From Pseudogymnoascus destructans (Eukaryota > Ascomycota > Leotiomycetes > Thelebolales > Thelebolaceae): 64,000 bases of DNA. This document shows, piece after piece, positions 7,932 to 16,747 of this stretch. The DNA is taken from NCBI RefSeq assembly GCF_001641265.1, contig NW_020167536.1:124001-188000 (forward strand), in the 5' to 3' direction. How positions within the stretch are numbered: the stretch's first letter is position 1; each line of letters opens with the position of its first letter. Below the pieces are notes generated by a model. That model searched no databases. It saw only the letters and a list, made by a program, of their open reading frames with translations, and was not told where the DNA came from. The position numbers and the translations under genes were made by a program.

Positions 7932-8534
7932 TTAGGCGGCGGCGCCACCCTCACCTGCGCCATCGTCCCCATCCCCACCACTCTCCACCTCCGCCTCCTC
8001 CTCAACCACAGAGCCGGCGTCAACGAGCTTCATGTTGCACTGGCCCTCTTCGTCGACGAGGTCGTGAGCGGCCGTAAACTTCGCGTGGGCCTCGAGTAGG
8101 CGGTTCAGGCGACGAATGGCGAATTTGGGGACCTAGAAACAGAGTCAGAAAGAGTCGTCGCAAAGGGTCAGCGAAGGTGTTGCGGGTCTTACTGACAGAC
8201 AATGAGCATGGCCCTCCGAGCAATAAGAGCAGCGTGTCATAACATTAGGGCGAGTACAATTCAAGCCCAGACGAGAGGTATATACGCGCTTAGAGCAGTG
8301 TAAACACATCGGCAGTGAGGCCTTCGCGTGGCGACGGAAGGGGCTGTGGACCGGTGCAGCGATCACAGGCACCACAGAGGTGGCGCGGGCCTGTTGCGTG
8401 GGTGTGCCCACACGAAGGAAGTTGTGTCGCACAGGAGTCTCAAAGCGGGACGATCCAGCGACAGAAGGAGCACGGGGAGTCTTCATGCGCACGGGGGTCT
8501 CGGGTTCAGGTCGGGCAGGAAGCTTTTCCTCCAC
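7932..8534 (-). CDS. Antisense spliced Cys-rich gene of element A, 5' end cut by element C
   Basis: Two exons on the minus strand: 8534-8193 and 8132-7932, with a 60-bp GTAAGA...TAG intron (8133-8192). Splicing keeps one frame that ends in TAA at 7932-7934. The protein has a Pro/Arg-rich N-terminal part, then CLHCSK...LNC and RCSYCSEGHAHC (C-x2-C-x11-C-x8-C-x2-C-x6-C), an amphipathic segment (AIRRLNRLLEAHAKF) and an acidic Gly-rich tail. The frame stays open upstream of the GTG at 8534 until the LTR of element C at 8560, so the true start is lost. Position and orientation mirror the antisense ORF in element B. The intron suggests expression from its own minus-strand promoter rather than as part of the element RNA. 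Confidence 0.62.
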
Positions 8535-8560
8535 GGAGGCGATGACCTTCTCAGCATCCG

Positions 8561-9496
8561 TGTAATGGTGGGTGCACCAGATGTGAGAATCTAGCCACCC
8601 AAGGAAGGGATGATTTTACTAAGACAACACACTGTCTTAGGAAACAGAGCCAAAGGGTTGTAGCTTAGACTATTCCACAACGCAGCAATCAGGTGTGTGA
8701 TGTAGTGAAGTTGTTCAGACAAGTTGCAACAAATGTTGAGTCTGAGAACTCAGGGGTAAGTCAGAGGTTAACACCTCACTGACTTTTCAGAAAGAAGGAG
8801 TAACAAGATGAATGCTTGGAAGCTTGTAAAAGACGGGGAAGTATGTGATAGTCGATTTACTGTATTGCCTGCTTGCCCTTTCTTAAGGAAAGGGCAATCC
8901 TATTTATGCCAAAGGAGTGTAGTTCTCTCATTTTCCATGACTTTCCATGACTAACCAGGCTTGGTAAATGTATTAGAAATCAAGTGCGACCCACAACTAG
9001 CTTGCTAATCATGTAGTGAACGTAAGAGAATCCCATAGAACCATCTCTTGGGTTCCTAGCCTATAGGAAGTGAAAAGGAGGTCCAAGGTCAGAGTACCTA
9101 TAGACAAATTATGTCATAACTTAACCAATCTTGTGGGTAACTAAGGAGCGATGACGTGTAATGAATCATAGAGGGTTGTAGAAGCTTCTAGAGCTATCGT
9201 TCATGTTCCTAGGCCTCTAGTTGGTAGAGATATGCCATGTGGTAGTATTGGCCCACCCCCTTAAGGAGGAGATATTCTTAATAACTTGTTCAATGAGTGT
9301 CCAAATAATATGCTGTGATGTATGTAGCATAAACAGATGTAGTAGAAGAGTTTGCAGCAATCATTGAGTAGTATTGCTTCTGTTGTTGGTGTGATAAGCC
9401 AAGATATGTATGGTGACTTGTAGGTTTGAGGAGGAGATTTCTAAGTTTGCTCTTGAGTTTGATAGCAAACTGAGTGCAACAAATGTCAGTATGACA
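8561..9496 (-). repeat. 3' LTR of element C
   Basis: 936 bp. On the minus strand it runs from TGTCATACTG to CCATTACA. It includes a TAAATA box about 33 bases before AAGCAGGCAA (plus-strand 8865-8874), the probable start of the transcript. Confidence 0.92.
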
Positions 9497-9510
9497 TGAT
9501 CCCCCTTTTA
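9497..9510 (-). other. Polypurine tract of element C
   Basis: Minus-strand TAAAAGGGGGATCA directly precedes the 3' LTR, the expected site for plus-strand priming. Confidence 0.8.
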
Positions 9511-12500
9511 AGGACGTTTGTTGGCTGTCTGCTTGCCCTTTAGCCAGGTGGCTTTCTTAGAAAGAAATTCTAGAATGAGCTTAGATGCATTTTTTAGATT
9601 TCTCTTAGGCTCCCAAGTGTTGTCACTTGTAGGATAGCCTTTCCACTTAACGAGGAAGTAGTCCTGACCTCTAAGTGTCTTTTTGTCAAGGATAGACTCT
9701 ACTTCATATTCTGGTTGATCCAAGATCAGAACAGGAGGTGGAGGAGACTGAAGTGGTCTTAAGGAACTTTCTTGTGCCTTAGACAAGAGAGATGCATGGA
9801 AGACATTATGGATAGTCCAAGTAGGTGGTAATGCAAGCTCGAAAGCATTCTTGCCAATCGTCCTTGTGATCTTAAAAGGTCCAAGTCTTTTAGTATCAAG
9901 TTTGTCTGAAGGTCTAGTAGTTGTGATATGTCTTCTAGACAAAAAGTCTTGATCACCAACTTTGAATTGTGGTGCAACCACCCCCCTGTTAAAGGCCTGA
10001 GCCTGCTCGTCTTGTGCACGCTGTATTTGAACCTTGAGATAGTCCTGGAGGCCCTTAAGGTAGATGATTCTTTCAGTAGCAGAAGGGTTTTTGAAATTTT
10101 CAGGACAATTCAGTTCTGCCACTTCAAACCTAGGGTGATAACCAGAGTTTGCATAGAAAGGTGTCTCTTTTGTGGTGTTAGAGACTGTGTTGTTGTAAGC
10201 AAATTCTGCAAGATGGAGAAGATCTGCCCAGTTGTCTTGAGCATAGTTTGTATAAATTCTTAGATATTGTTCAAGTACAGAGTTGACTCTCTCTGTCTGG
10301 CCATCTGTTTGAAGGTGATAAGCTGTAGAGAAGCGTTGTTCCATGTTTAAGAGTTTAGAGAACTCCTTAAAAAAGTTTGAAGTGAAAACTGCTCCCCTAT
10401 CTGAGATCCAGTGTCCAGGAATTCCATGATATTTAAAGACCACCTTGAGGAATAGCCACGCAAGTTCAGAAGCTGTGATAGTCTCATTGCAAGGCTCAAA
10501 GTGTGCCATTTTTGTGAGCCTTTCTACCACCACAAGGATAGAGTCATAAGGGGTAGCACCCCCTTTTGGGATAGAAGGAGGCAACTTGACTATAAAGTCA
10601 ATGGATATGGAGTCCCATGGGCGTTCTGGTATAGGTAGAGGCTGCAAGAGGCCATAGGGCTTTTGCCGTGTAGGTTTGTTCAAGTTGCAAGTAGTGCAAG
10701 AAGATATATAGTCTTGAAGAGTAGTCCTTAGACTAGGCCAGTAGAACTTTCTTGTTAGAAGTTCATAAGTTTTTGCAAAGCCACAGTGCCCTGCAGCTGG
10801 AGCATCATGGAACTGCTGTAGGAGGTGTAGCTGTAATCGTTTATCCCTTGGGACATAGATATAGTTCTTGAATAAGAGAAGTCCATGCTGATTTTTTGAG
10901 AAATTCTGTAGTCCAACTTTCTCAAGAGAGGAACCTTTCTTCTGGAGGTATTCCAAAGTTCTTTTCGCAAAGGGATCATGGTTGTAAGCATCTTTGAATG
11001 CTTTAAGAAGTGTTGCTGAGGGTGTATAGACTTTAAAGGTCTCTGGTTCCTGAGAAGAGGTAATGGGGGCAACTTGGTCTTGAGGGGATAAGTTTACCCC
11101 TAAGTCCTCTGTAGTACTAGGGTTGCTTAAAGATGCTGCTATAAGCTTTGCTGAGTCTAGCAGAGCCTTTGTATTGCTAGTTTTAGCAGAATCTTGGTAG
11201 TCATGTCTTCTTGAGAGGAGATCTGCTCTTTGATTCTTGGCCCCTGAGACATGTTTTATAACAAAGTCAAAACCTCCTAGTTGTTCAGACCACCTTGCTT
11301 GTCGTCGATTGAGCTGTTTAGTGGTTGTAAAGGTCAAGAGATTTGAATGGTCACTGTAAATAGTGATAGGATAGTTTGCCCCTTCAAGGTAGCATCTCCA
11401 ATGCTTTAGAGAACATACTATGGCAAGCAGTTCCTTGTCTGTAATGGGATAGTTTTGTTCAGCTGCTGATAGCTTTCTTGAGTAAAATGCCACAGGCTGT
11501 AGCTCTTCTTGTTTGTCTTTTGGAGCTTGGTATAAGATTCCAGAAATAGCAAAATCTGAGGCATCTGTCTCAAGAGTGGTAGGTTTCAAGGGGTTAAAGT
11601 GTAGTAACATTTTCCCTTCTTTAAATTCTCCTTTAAGAGCATTGAAAGCATCTTGCTGTGTCTTATCCCAGTGATACAAAGTGTCCTTGTGGAGTAATTG
11701 AGTAAGGGGTAAAGCCAAGGATGTATATCTTGGTATAAACCTCCTGTAATAGTTGGCAAACCCAAGGAAAGACTGAACCTCTTTAATGCTGGAAGGAATA
11801 GGCCACGTTTGTACTGCTTTTGTCTTTTCAGGGTCCATCTGAATGCCTTCTGTTGAAATTCTATGTCCCAAGAAATCAACTTGAGACATATGGAAAAGAC
11901 ATTTCTCAAGTTTGCAAAAGAGTTGTGCTTGAGATAGCTTCTCTAAGACTTGTCTAACATGTAGAACATGCTCTTGAGTGTCTAAAGAGTATATAAGAAT
12001 GTTGTCTAAGTAGACAACAACAAAGATATCCAAGTAAGGTCTTAGAATATCATTCATGAGAGCTTGGAAAGAAGCAGGTGCATTGGCAAGCCCAAAAGGC
12101 ATTACCTGGTATTCAAAATGACCATAGCGTGTTCTGAATGCTGTCTTCCACTCATCACCTTCCTTGATGCGTATCAGGTTATAAGCTCCCCTGAGATCTA
12201 ACTTGGTAAAGATCCTTGCTGAAGAGAGCCTATCTATGAGCTCAGGGATAAGGGGTAAAGCATATCTGTTTTTAACAGTGACTGCATTAAGGCCCCTATA
12301 ATCAACACAGAGACGCAAGGAGCCATCTTTCTTCTTGACAAAGAGAATGGGAGCTCCTGCTGGTGAGGAAGAAGGTCTGATAAAGCCAGAACTAAGGTTC
12401 TCATCTAGGTATTCTCTGAGAGTTTTCAGCTCTAATTCAGATAGAGAGTAGATAGGGCCGTAGGGAGGCATTGAGCCTTCTGCGAGTGGTATCTCATGGT

Positions 12501-12708
12501 CATAAGGCTGGTGCTTTGGCAGAATTGATGCCTTTGCCTTGTCAAAAAGATGTTGGTAGTCTTGGTATGCTAAAGGCAAAATGACCTCCTGAGATGATTT
12601 CTCCAAATCTGAAGTAGCTGCTATCTCCAGGACAGGTTGGAAAGGTTTAACCCATATCAGAGATGATATATCGTCCATAGTTTGGTCAAAATCCTTGATC
12701 TGGGACAA
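9508..12708 (-). CDS. Pol of element C with YLDN reverse-transcriptase motif
   Basis: 1066-aa ORF, in the -1 frame relative to gag-protease; the first codon listed is TTG and it is probably expressed by frameshifting. Domains in order: RT (FVKKKDGSLRLCVDYRG, then YLDN at residues 233-236), RNase H (ETDASDFAISG), integrase HHCC and D,D,E core (DFIVKLPPS, WISDRGAVFTS, QTDGQTERVN), and a C-terminal chromodomain (YEVESILDKK...WEPKRNL). The second catalytic Asp of the usual YxDD is Asn (codon AAC at 12003-12001), which should abolish or strongly reduce polymerase activity. The integrase also reads YHLQTDGQTE where YHPQTDGQTE is usual. No stops or frameshifts are present. Confidence 0.93.
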   Translation of the reverse strand: MSQIKDFDQTMDDISSLIWVKPFQPVLEIAATSDLEKSSQEVILPLAYQDYQHLFDKAKASILPKHQPYDHEIPLAEGSMPPYGPIYSLSELELKTLREYLDENLSSGFIRPSSSPAGAPILFVKKKDGSLRLCVDYRGLNAVTVKNRYALPLIPELIDRLSSARIFTKLDLRGAYNLIRIKEGDEWKTAFRTRYGHFEYQVMPFGLANAPASFQALMNDILRPYLDIFVVVYLDNILIYSLDTQEHVLHVRQVLEKLSQAQLFCKLEKCLFHMSQVDFLGHRISTEGIQMDPEKTKAVQTWPIPSSIKEVQSFLGFANYYRRFIPRYTSLALPLTQLLHKDTLYHWDKTQQDAFNALKGEFKEGKMLLHFNPLKPTTLETDASDFAISGILYQAPKDKQEELQPVAFYSRKLSAAEQNYPITDKELLAIVCSLKHWRCYLEGANYPITIYSDHSNLLTFTTTKQLNRRQARWSEQLGGFDFVIKHVSGAKNQRADLLSRRHDYQDSAKTSNTKALLDSAKLIAASLSNPSTTEDLGVNLSPQDQVAPITSSQEPETFKVYTPSATLLKAFKDAYNHDPFAKRTLEYLQKKGSSLEKVGLQNFSKNQHGLLLFKNYIYVPRDKRLQLHLLQQFHDAPAAGHCGFAKTYELLTRKFYWPSLRTTLQDYISSCTTCNLNKPTRQKPYGLLQPLPIPERPWDSISIDFIVKLPPSIPKGGATPYDSILVVVERLTKMAHFEPCNETITASELAWLFLKVVFKYHGIPGHWISDRGAVFTSNFFKEFSKLLNMEQRFSTAYHLQTDGQTERVNSVLEQYLRIYTNYAQDNWADLLHLAEFAYNNTVSNTTKETPFYANSGYHPRFEVAELNCPENFKNPSATERIIYLKGLQDYLKVQIQRAQDEQAQAFNRGVVAPQFKVGDQDFLSRRHITTTRPSDKLDTKRLGPFKITRTIGKNAFELALPPTWTIHNVFHASLLSKAQESSLRPLQSPPPPVLILDQPEYEVESILDKKTLRGQDYFLVKWKGYPTSDNTWEPKRNLKNASKLILEFLSKKATWLKGKQTANKRP

Positions 12709-14300
12709 GTTTGAGTCTTGGACCTGAATAGGGGTAACTGAGGCTTGAAGGGTTTTTCAGTATTGAGCTCAGGATTTGAGCTAAACCCAAGCGATAAATG
12801 CTTCCAATTGATAGTTGGATCATGCCTTTGAAGCCATGGAAGACCTAGGATAACTGGGTACTTCATTGGTATAACATCTAAAGAGATGGTGTCTGAAAAT
12901 GTTGATTTTCCTAGGGGAATCTCAAGTTTGAGTACTGGGGTGTTGCAGGTAATGGAACCTGAACTGATAGGAGTTCCATCAATGACTCGGAGCAACTCTG
13001 GAGTGCGTTTGGGAATTGTAGGTAACTGGTGTGTCAAGATGAGGTCTTGAGATATAAAGTTGCCTGTTGCCCCTGAGTCTATCATAGCCCTTGTAGACAA
13101 CACCTGTTGTTTGAAATGGAGTTGAATAGGGATTAACAGGTGTGTGAGACTCTGAGAAAGCACCATCGACACATCTTTGTTGTCTAGGGGAGAAGTTATA
13201 GTCTCAGTTGAAGTTGTGCCTGCTAGGGATTTTTCAAGTTTTTCAGGAATAGCAGTTGTGACTGTGTCTGAGGCTGCTATATGTTTTGAATCAGCACTCC
13301 CCCGTGCTGAATAGCACTCCTGAATTCTGTGTCCCCCTTTGCCACAGTATAAACAAAGGTTGTTGTCCATTCTGTGTTTTCTTTCTTGATGGGTAAGTTT
13401 ACCCCTTTTTAGTTTTTGAGGGTATCCTGTAGGCTGAGGTGCTGGACTTGCTATAGATCTCTTTATAGAGGCGTCTAAGTCCATAGGTTCAGGTGCTGAG
13501 TCCTTAGCAGTTGGTGTAGAGGTGTAATTGTTGAAATTTCTTGTTGGATGCCAGTCTTGGTTCTTCTCCTTTCTTCTTTCAAAAAGCCTATCATCAAGTC
13601 TGACAGCTTTCTCTATAAGCGTTTGAAGTGTTGTAGGGCGTTCTTCTTTGCTGAGTTCATCCTTAATAGAGCTCTTGAGCCCTTGGTAGTAAGTGAAGAC
13701 TAAGGCTTCTTCATTCCAAGTCAAGTGAGAAGTGATTCTCCTAAATTCTGTTGTATACTGAGCAGCAGAGGTCTTTTGACATAGCTTCTGTAGCTCTCTT
13801 TCTGCTGTAGCAGTTTCGTTGATGTCTCCAAAGGTCCTGGTAAGTTCCTCTTGAAACTGGTCATAAGAGGTAATCAAAGGTGTAGTGGTATTTTGGTTGT
13901 TGCCACTAAGTCTTCTAAGATATGGCTCAAAGAAGTTGAATGCAGATCCACGGAGGTAGCTGGCAGCAAAATAGATCTTCTGAATGTCTGAGGTGAACTG
14001 ATGAGGCCTGAGGGTGAAGTAGATGTCCAGTTGCATAAGGAATCCCTTCAACTTCCTCCTGTCTCCATGGTATAAATCTGGTGTTTGCACTTTAGGAAGT
14101 GCACCTGGGGTACTCGAAATAGCCAGAGGAGCTGTGGGAAGCTCTGTATGATGTGTCTGAGTTGAAGATTGTGTTGCTGAAGTGTTGGCTTGAAAGGTGT
14201 TTTCCAAATTCTCAAGTTTGTTTGCTATAGTTTGTATAAAGGCAAACAGTTGTTGCATCTGCTGTTCAGCAGTAGTTGTAGGAGCTTGGTTGTCCTCCAT
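12657..14300 (-). CDS. Gag-protease of element C
   Basis: 547-aa ORF from ATG at 14300, just inside the 5' LTR. A capsid-like region (LRGSAFNFFEPYLRRL, AQYTTEFRRI) is followed by a CCHC zinc knuckle (CLYCGKGGHRIQEC) and, near the end, an aspartic protease core with AMIDSGATGNF (Asp408). Unlike in element B, protease lies in the gag frame and the frame change to RT comes after it. The overlap with pol is about 50 bases and I see no canonical X XXY YYZ heptamer in the shift region. Confidence 0.9.
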   Translation of the reverse strand: MEDNQAPTTTAEQQMQQLFAFIQTIANKLENLENTFQANTSATQSSTQTHHTELPTAPLAISSTPGALPKVQTPDLYHGDRRKLKGFLMQLDIYFTLRPHQFTSDIQKIYFAASYLRGSAFNFFEPYLRRLSGNNQNTTTPLITSYDQFQEELTRTFGDINETATAERELQKLCQKTSAAQYTTEFRRITSHLTWNEEALVFTYYQGLKSSIKDELSKEERPTTLQTLIEKAVRLDDRLFERRKEKNQDWHPTRNFNNYTSTPTAKDSAPEPMDLDASIKRSIASPAPQPTGYPQKLKRGKLTHQERKHRMDNNLCLYCGKGGHRIQECYSARGSADSKHIAASDTVTTAIPEKLEKSLAGTTSTETITSPLDNKDVSMVLSQSLTHLLIPIQLHFKQQVLSTRAMIDSGATGNFISQDLILTHQLPTIPKRTPELLRVIDGTPISSGSITCNTPVLKLEIPLGKSTFSDTISLDVIPMKYPVILGLPWLQRHDPTINWKHLSLGFSSNPELNTEKPFKPQLPLFRSKTQTCPRSRILTKLWTIYHL

Positions 14301-14340
14301 TGTAGTATCGAAGTGCTGCTATAGAAATAGTTGAAGCTTG

Positions 14341-14350
14341 AAGCAGGCAA
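14341..14350 (-). other. Probable self-priming site of element C
   Basis: Minus-strand TTGCCTGCTT, two bases after the 5' LTR, is the exact complement of AAGCAGGCAA in the 3' LTR (plus-strand 8865-8874) and matches 9 of 10 bases in the 5' LTR (14658-14667). The LTR segment lies about 33 bases after a TAAATA box, as expected if the RNA 5' end is the primer. Confidence 0.55.
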
Positions 14351-14352
14351 GG

Positions 14353-15284
14353 TGTAATGGTGGGTGCACCAGATATGAGAATCTAGCCACCCAAGGAAGG
14401 GATGAATTTACTAAGACAACACACTGTCTTAGGAAACAGAGCCAAAGGGTTGTAGCTTAGACTATTCCACAACGCAGCAATTAGGTGTATGATGTGGTGA
14501 AGTGGTTTAGACAAGTTGCAACAAATGTTGAGTCTGAGAACTCAGGGGTAAGTCAGAGGTTAGCACCTCACTGACTTTTCAAAAAACAGAGAATAACAAG
14601 ATCAATGCTTGGAAGCTTGGAAAAGACGTAGAAGTATGTGCTAGTCGATTTACTGTATTGTCTGCTTGCCCTTTCTTAAGGAAAGGGCAATCCTATTTAT
14701 GCCAAAGGAGTGTAGTTCTCTCATTTTCCATGACTTTCCATGACTAACCAGGCTTGGTAAATGTATTAGAAATCAAGTGCGACCCACAACTAGCTTGCTA
14801 ATCATGTAGTGAACGTAAGAGAATCCCATAGAACCATCTCTTGGGTTCCTAGCCTATAGGAAGTGAAAAGGAGGTCCAAGGTCAGAGTACCTATAGATAA
14901 ATTATGTCATAACTTAACCAATCTTGTGGGTAACTAAGGAGCGATGACGTGAATCATAGAGGGTTGTAGAAGCTTCTAGAGCTATCGTTCATGTTCCTAG
15001 GCCTCTAGTTGGTAGAGATATGCCATGTGGTAGTATTGGCCCACCCCCTTAAGGAGGAGATTTTCTTAATAACTTGTTCAATGAGTGTTCAAATGATATG
15101 CCGTGATGTATGTAGCATAAACAGATGTAGTAGAAGAGTTTGCAGCAATCGTTGAGTAGTATTGCTTCTGTTGTTGGTGTGATAAGCCAAGATATGTATG
15201 GTGACTTGTAGGTTTGAGGAGGAGATTTCTAAGTTTGCTCTTGAGTTTGATAGCAAACTGAGTGCAACGAATGTCAGTATGACA
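14353..15284 (-). repeat. 5' LTR of element C
   Basis: 932 bp, about 97% identical to 8561-9496, with a 4-bp deletion near 14950. Confidence 0.92.
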
Positions 15285-15672
15285 GCTCAGGCGTAAGCTG
15301 CGAATGCCAGCGCAGCAGGTCTCCAAACTCCGCGGCCAGAAAGGTCGTCACATCAACAAAGATTGTGCTAAGCCAGGTCTTTGACCTGCCCAGCACAGAG
15401 GAGAGAGTCTCCCACCTGCCAGGGAAGGCAAGACAGGCGGCGACCACAAGGAAGGCTGTTAGCGGCGATGGGCGAACGCGGCGGCGGAAGCTGACTGTCT
15501 CAAGGCAGAGCAGTGGGACAAGGCGCTCAGCCTCAGCAATTGTAAACCTAGATGTATATAGAAGTTAGTATAAAGTAAATAGTAAAAAGAGAAGACTTAC
15601 CTGCCGGAATGTGTGCTCAAAAGCTGCTGGGCGATCAGCCCAGTCTGCTAGAGAGAAGTTGTGACGTCTATA
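15285..15672 (-). pseudogene. Fragment of a Harbinger-like DDE nuclease gene
   Basis: Two exon-like blocks on the minus strand, 15672-15601 and 15547-15285, are joined by a 53-bp GTAAGT...TAG intron (15548-15600). The spliced reading contains FTIAEAERLVPLL, TAFLVVAACLAFPGRWETL and STIFVDVTTFL. I recognise this as the N-terminal region of fungal PIF/Harbinger DDE endonucleases (RF.I.E...L, then LARLAYP.R). The catalytic part is absent: element C starts at 15284 and the frame does not resume beyond it. The 5' end abuts a stray piece of element C pol. Family assignment is from pattern memory. Confidence 0.5.
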
Positions 15673-15799
15673 ATATATCATCTCTGATATGGGTTAAACC
15701 TTTCCAACCTGTCCTGGAGATAGCAGCTACTTCAGATTTGGAGAAATCATCTCAGGAGGTCATTTTGCCTTTAGCATACCAAGACTACCAACATCTTTT
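15673..15799 (+). repeat. 127-bp fragment of element C pol, inverted
   Basis: Nearly identical to the start of element C pol (reverse complement of about 12540-12668; encodes LEIAATSDLEKSSQEV). It is the only piece of C coding sequence outside the full element in this window. Confidence 0.85.
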
Positions 15800-16100
15800 A
15801 TTCCATTTGCAAGTTCCCATTCCTCACGTAGAATTGGCTCTAACTCTTCATTCATTATGGCAATTTCAATTTCTGCGTCCTCTTCTCTTGCTTCGTTTCC
15901 GGAATCCAACAGTCACATAGCCCTTTTTTGTCGTAGGTAAAACATCCCCAAAACATAAACTCTGAGTATCCTTTCCACCTCCCGCAAATACAACTCCGTA
16001 CAAATGCTTCATCTGCTGTCCACCAAATCCGATAGCCACCCCGTCGATGGTTTAGCACAACAGAGGTCTCGTCTGTGTTATGGCTATCGGCAGAGCTATT
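15800..16100 (-). pseudogene. Tc1/mariner transposase fragment
   Basis: The minus strand encodes DETSVVLNHRRGGYRIWW and MFWGCFTYDKKG, the first-Asp region and following strand of fungal Tc1/mariner DDE transposases. After a frameshift near 15890 it continues as IMNEELEPILREEWE. Both ends are missing and no TIR was found. Confidence 0.75.
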
Positions 16101-16139
16101 AGCTGAGTAGGTCACGCTACAGGACCCCACGTCACCCTG

Positions 16140-16315
16140 CAGGATGGAACTGTGAGAACTGTTGGAACTTCTACAGTTCCTACAGTTCCTACAGTTCCTT
16201 AGGGTGGAACTTAGGATGGAACTGTGAAGACTGTTGGAACTTGTACAGTTCCTACAGTTCCTACAGTTCCTTAGGATGGAACTGTTAGAACCTGTACAGT
16301 TCCTTACAGTTGGTA
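16140..16315. repeat. Cluster of GGAACTGT / ACAGTTCC inverted repeats
   Basis: Seven ACAGTTCC and several GGAACTGT words, exact reverse complements, are arranged in two roughly 70-bp tandem blocks plus a partial third. Each block is ACAGTTCCT repeated three times after a GGAACT-type word, so single strands could fold into multi-stem hairpins. Confidence 0.8.
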
Positions 16316-16598
16316 GGTTCAGTAGCAACCTTCCCCTTTGATCTGACATTTGATCCAGTATCGTCTGCCATGTTGCTTTGTGTGTAAGCCGGTACCTCGT
16401 GGAAGTGGTGCTCAAAGTGTAACGCTGACTTCTAAACGATAGAAGACACAAAGGTTTGTTGTCTAAGGTTGACTTGACAGAGGAGGCAGGGGATTAGACA
16501 CAAAGGCTTTCCAAGTAACACGTTACAGTATTGTAAAGAATACTATATTGAGTTGAGCACGAAGCTCAAATGAAATACTATCTACTTATATAGTGGCG
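16316..16598 (-). repeat. B-family leader and partial LTR, reversed
   Basis: Minus strand: LTR part homologous to element B from TATA to the TTACA end (16598-16418), then the leader with the TTTGAGCACCAC primer site, then a gag start (ATG at 16371) that hits a stop after about 30 codons. It points away from the gag-pol remnant on its right. Confidence 0.75.
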
Positions 16599-16742
16599 CG
16601 ACAACGGCTCACCCCTCGGACAAACTCAAGATTGCATTCCCAGACACCTTTCATGGGGATCGCAAGAAGCTCAAGAGCTTCATGATTCAGACGGAGCTAT
16701 GGATGGCGTTTAACACCAAACACTTCAACAAAGAAGTGGAAC

Positions 16743-16747
16743 AGATC
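16743..16747. other. Target duplication AGATC, left copy
   Basis: AGATC precedes the LTR insertion and is repeated at 17825-17829. Removing the insertion plus one copy restores the gag frame (EQI-LWAVALL). Confidence 0.88.

Larger units (their letters stand above)
8561..15284 (-). mobile_element. Ty3/gypsy chromovirus, element C, no target duplication
   Basis: 6.7-kb element on the minus strand: 5' LTR 14353-15284, gag-protease, pol, polypurine tract and 3' LTR 8561-9496. The LTRs are 932 and 936 bp and differ at roughly 25 positions plus a 4-bp indel, so about 97% identical. Flanks do not match (ATCCG against GCTCA). The left flank is the element A antisense gene and the right flank a Harbinger-like fragment, so the two ends probably come from different insertions. 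Four further LTR copies or fragments of this family lie at 16748, 16899, 39420 and 41684. Confidence 0.92.

Noticed and set aside
12657..12760. Frameshift heptamer in element C like that in element B
   Set aside because: Pol is in the -1 frame, but the overlap has only GAA AAA CCC and similar runs, none fitting X XXY YYZ in phase.
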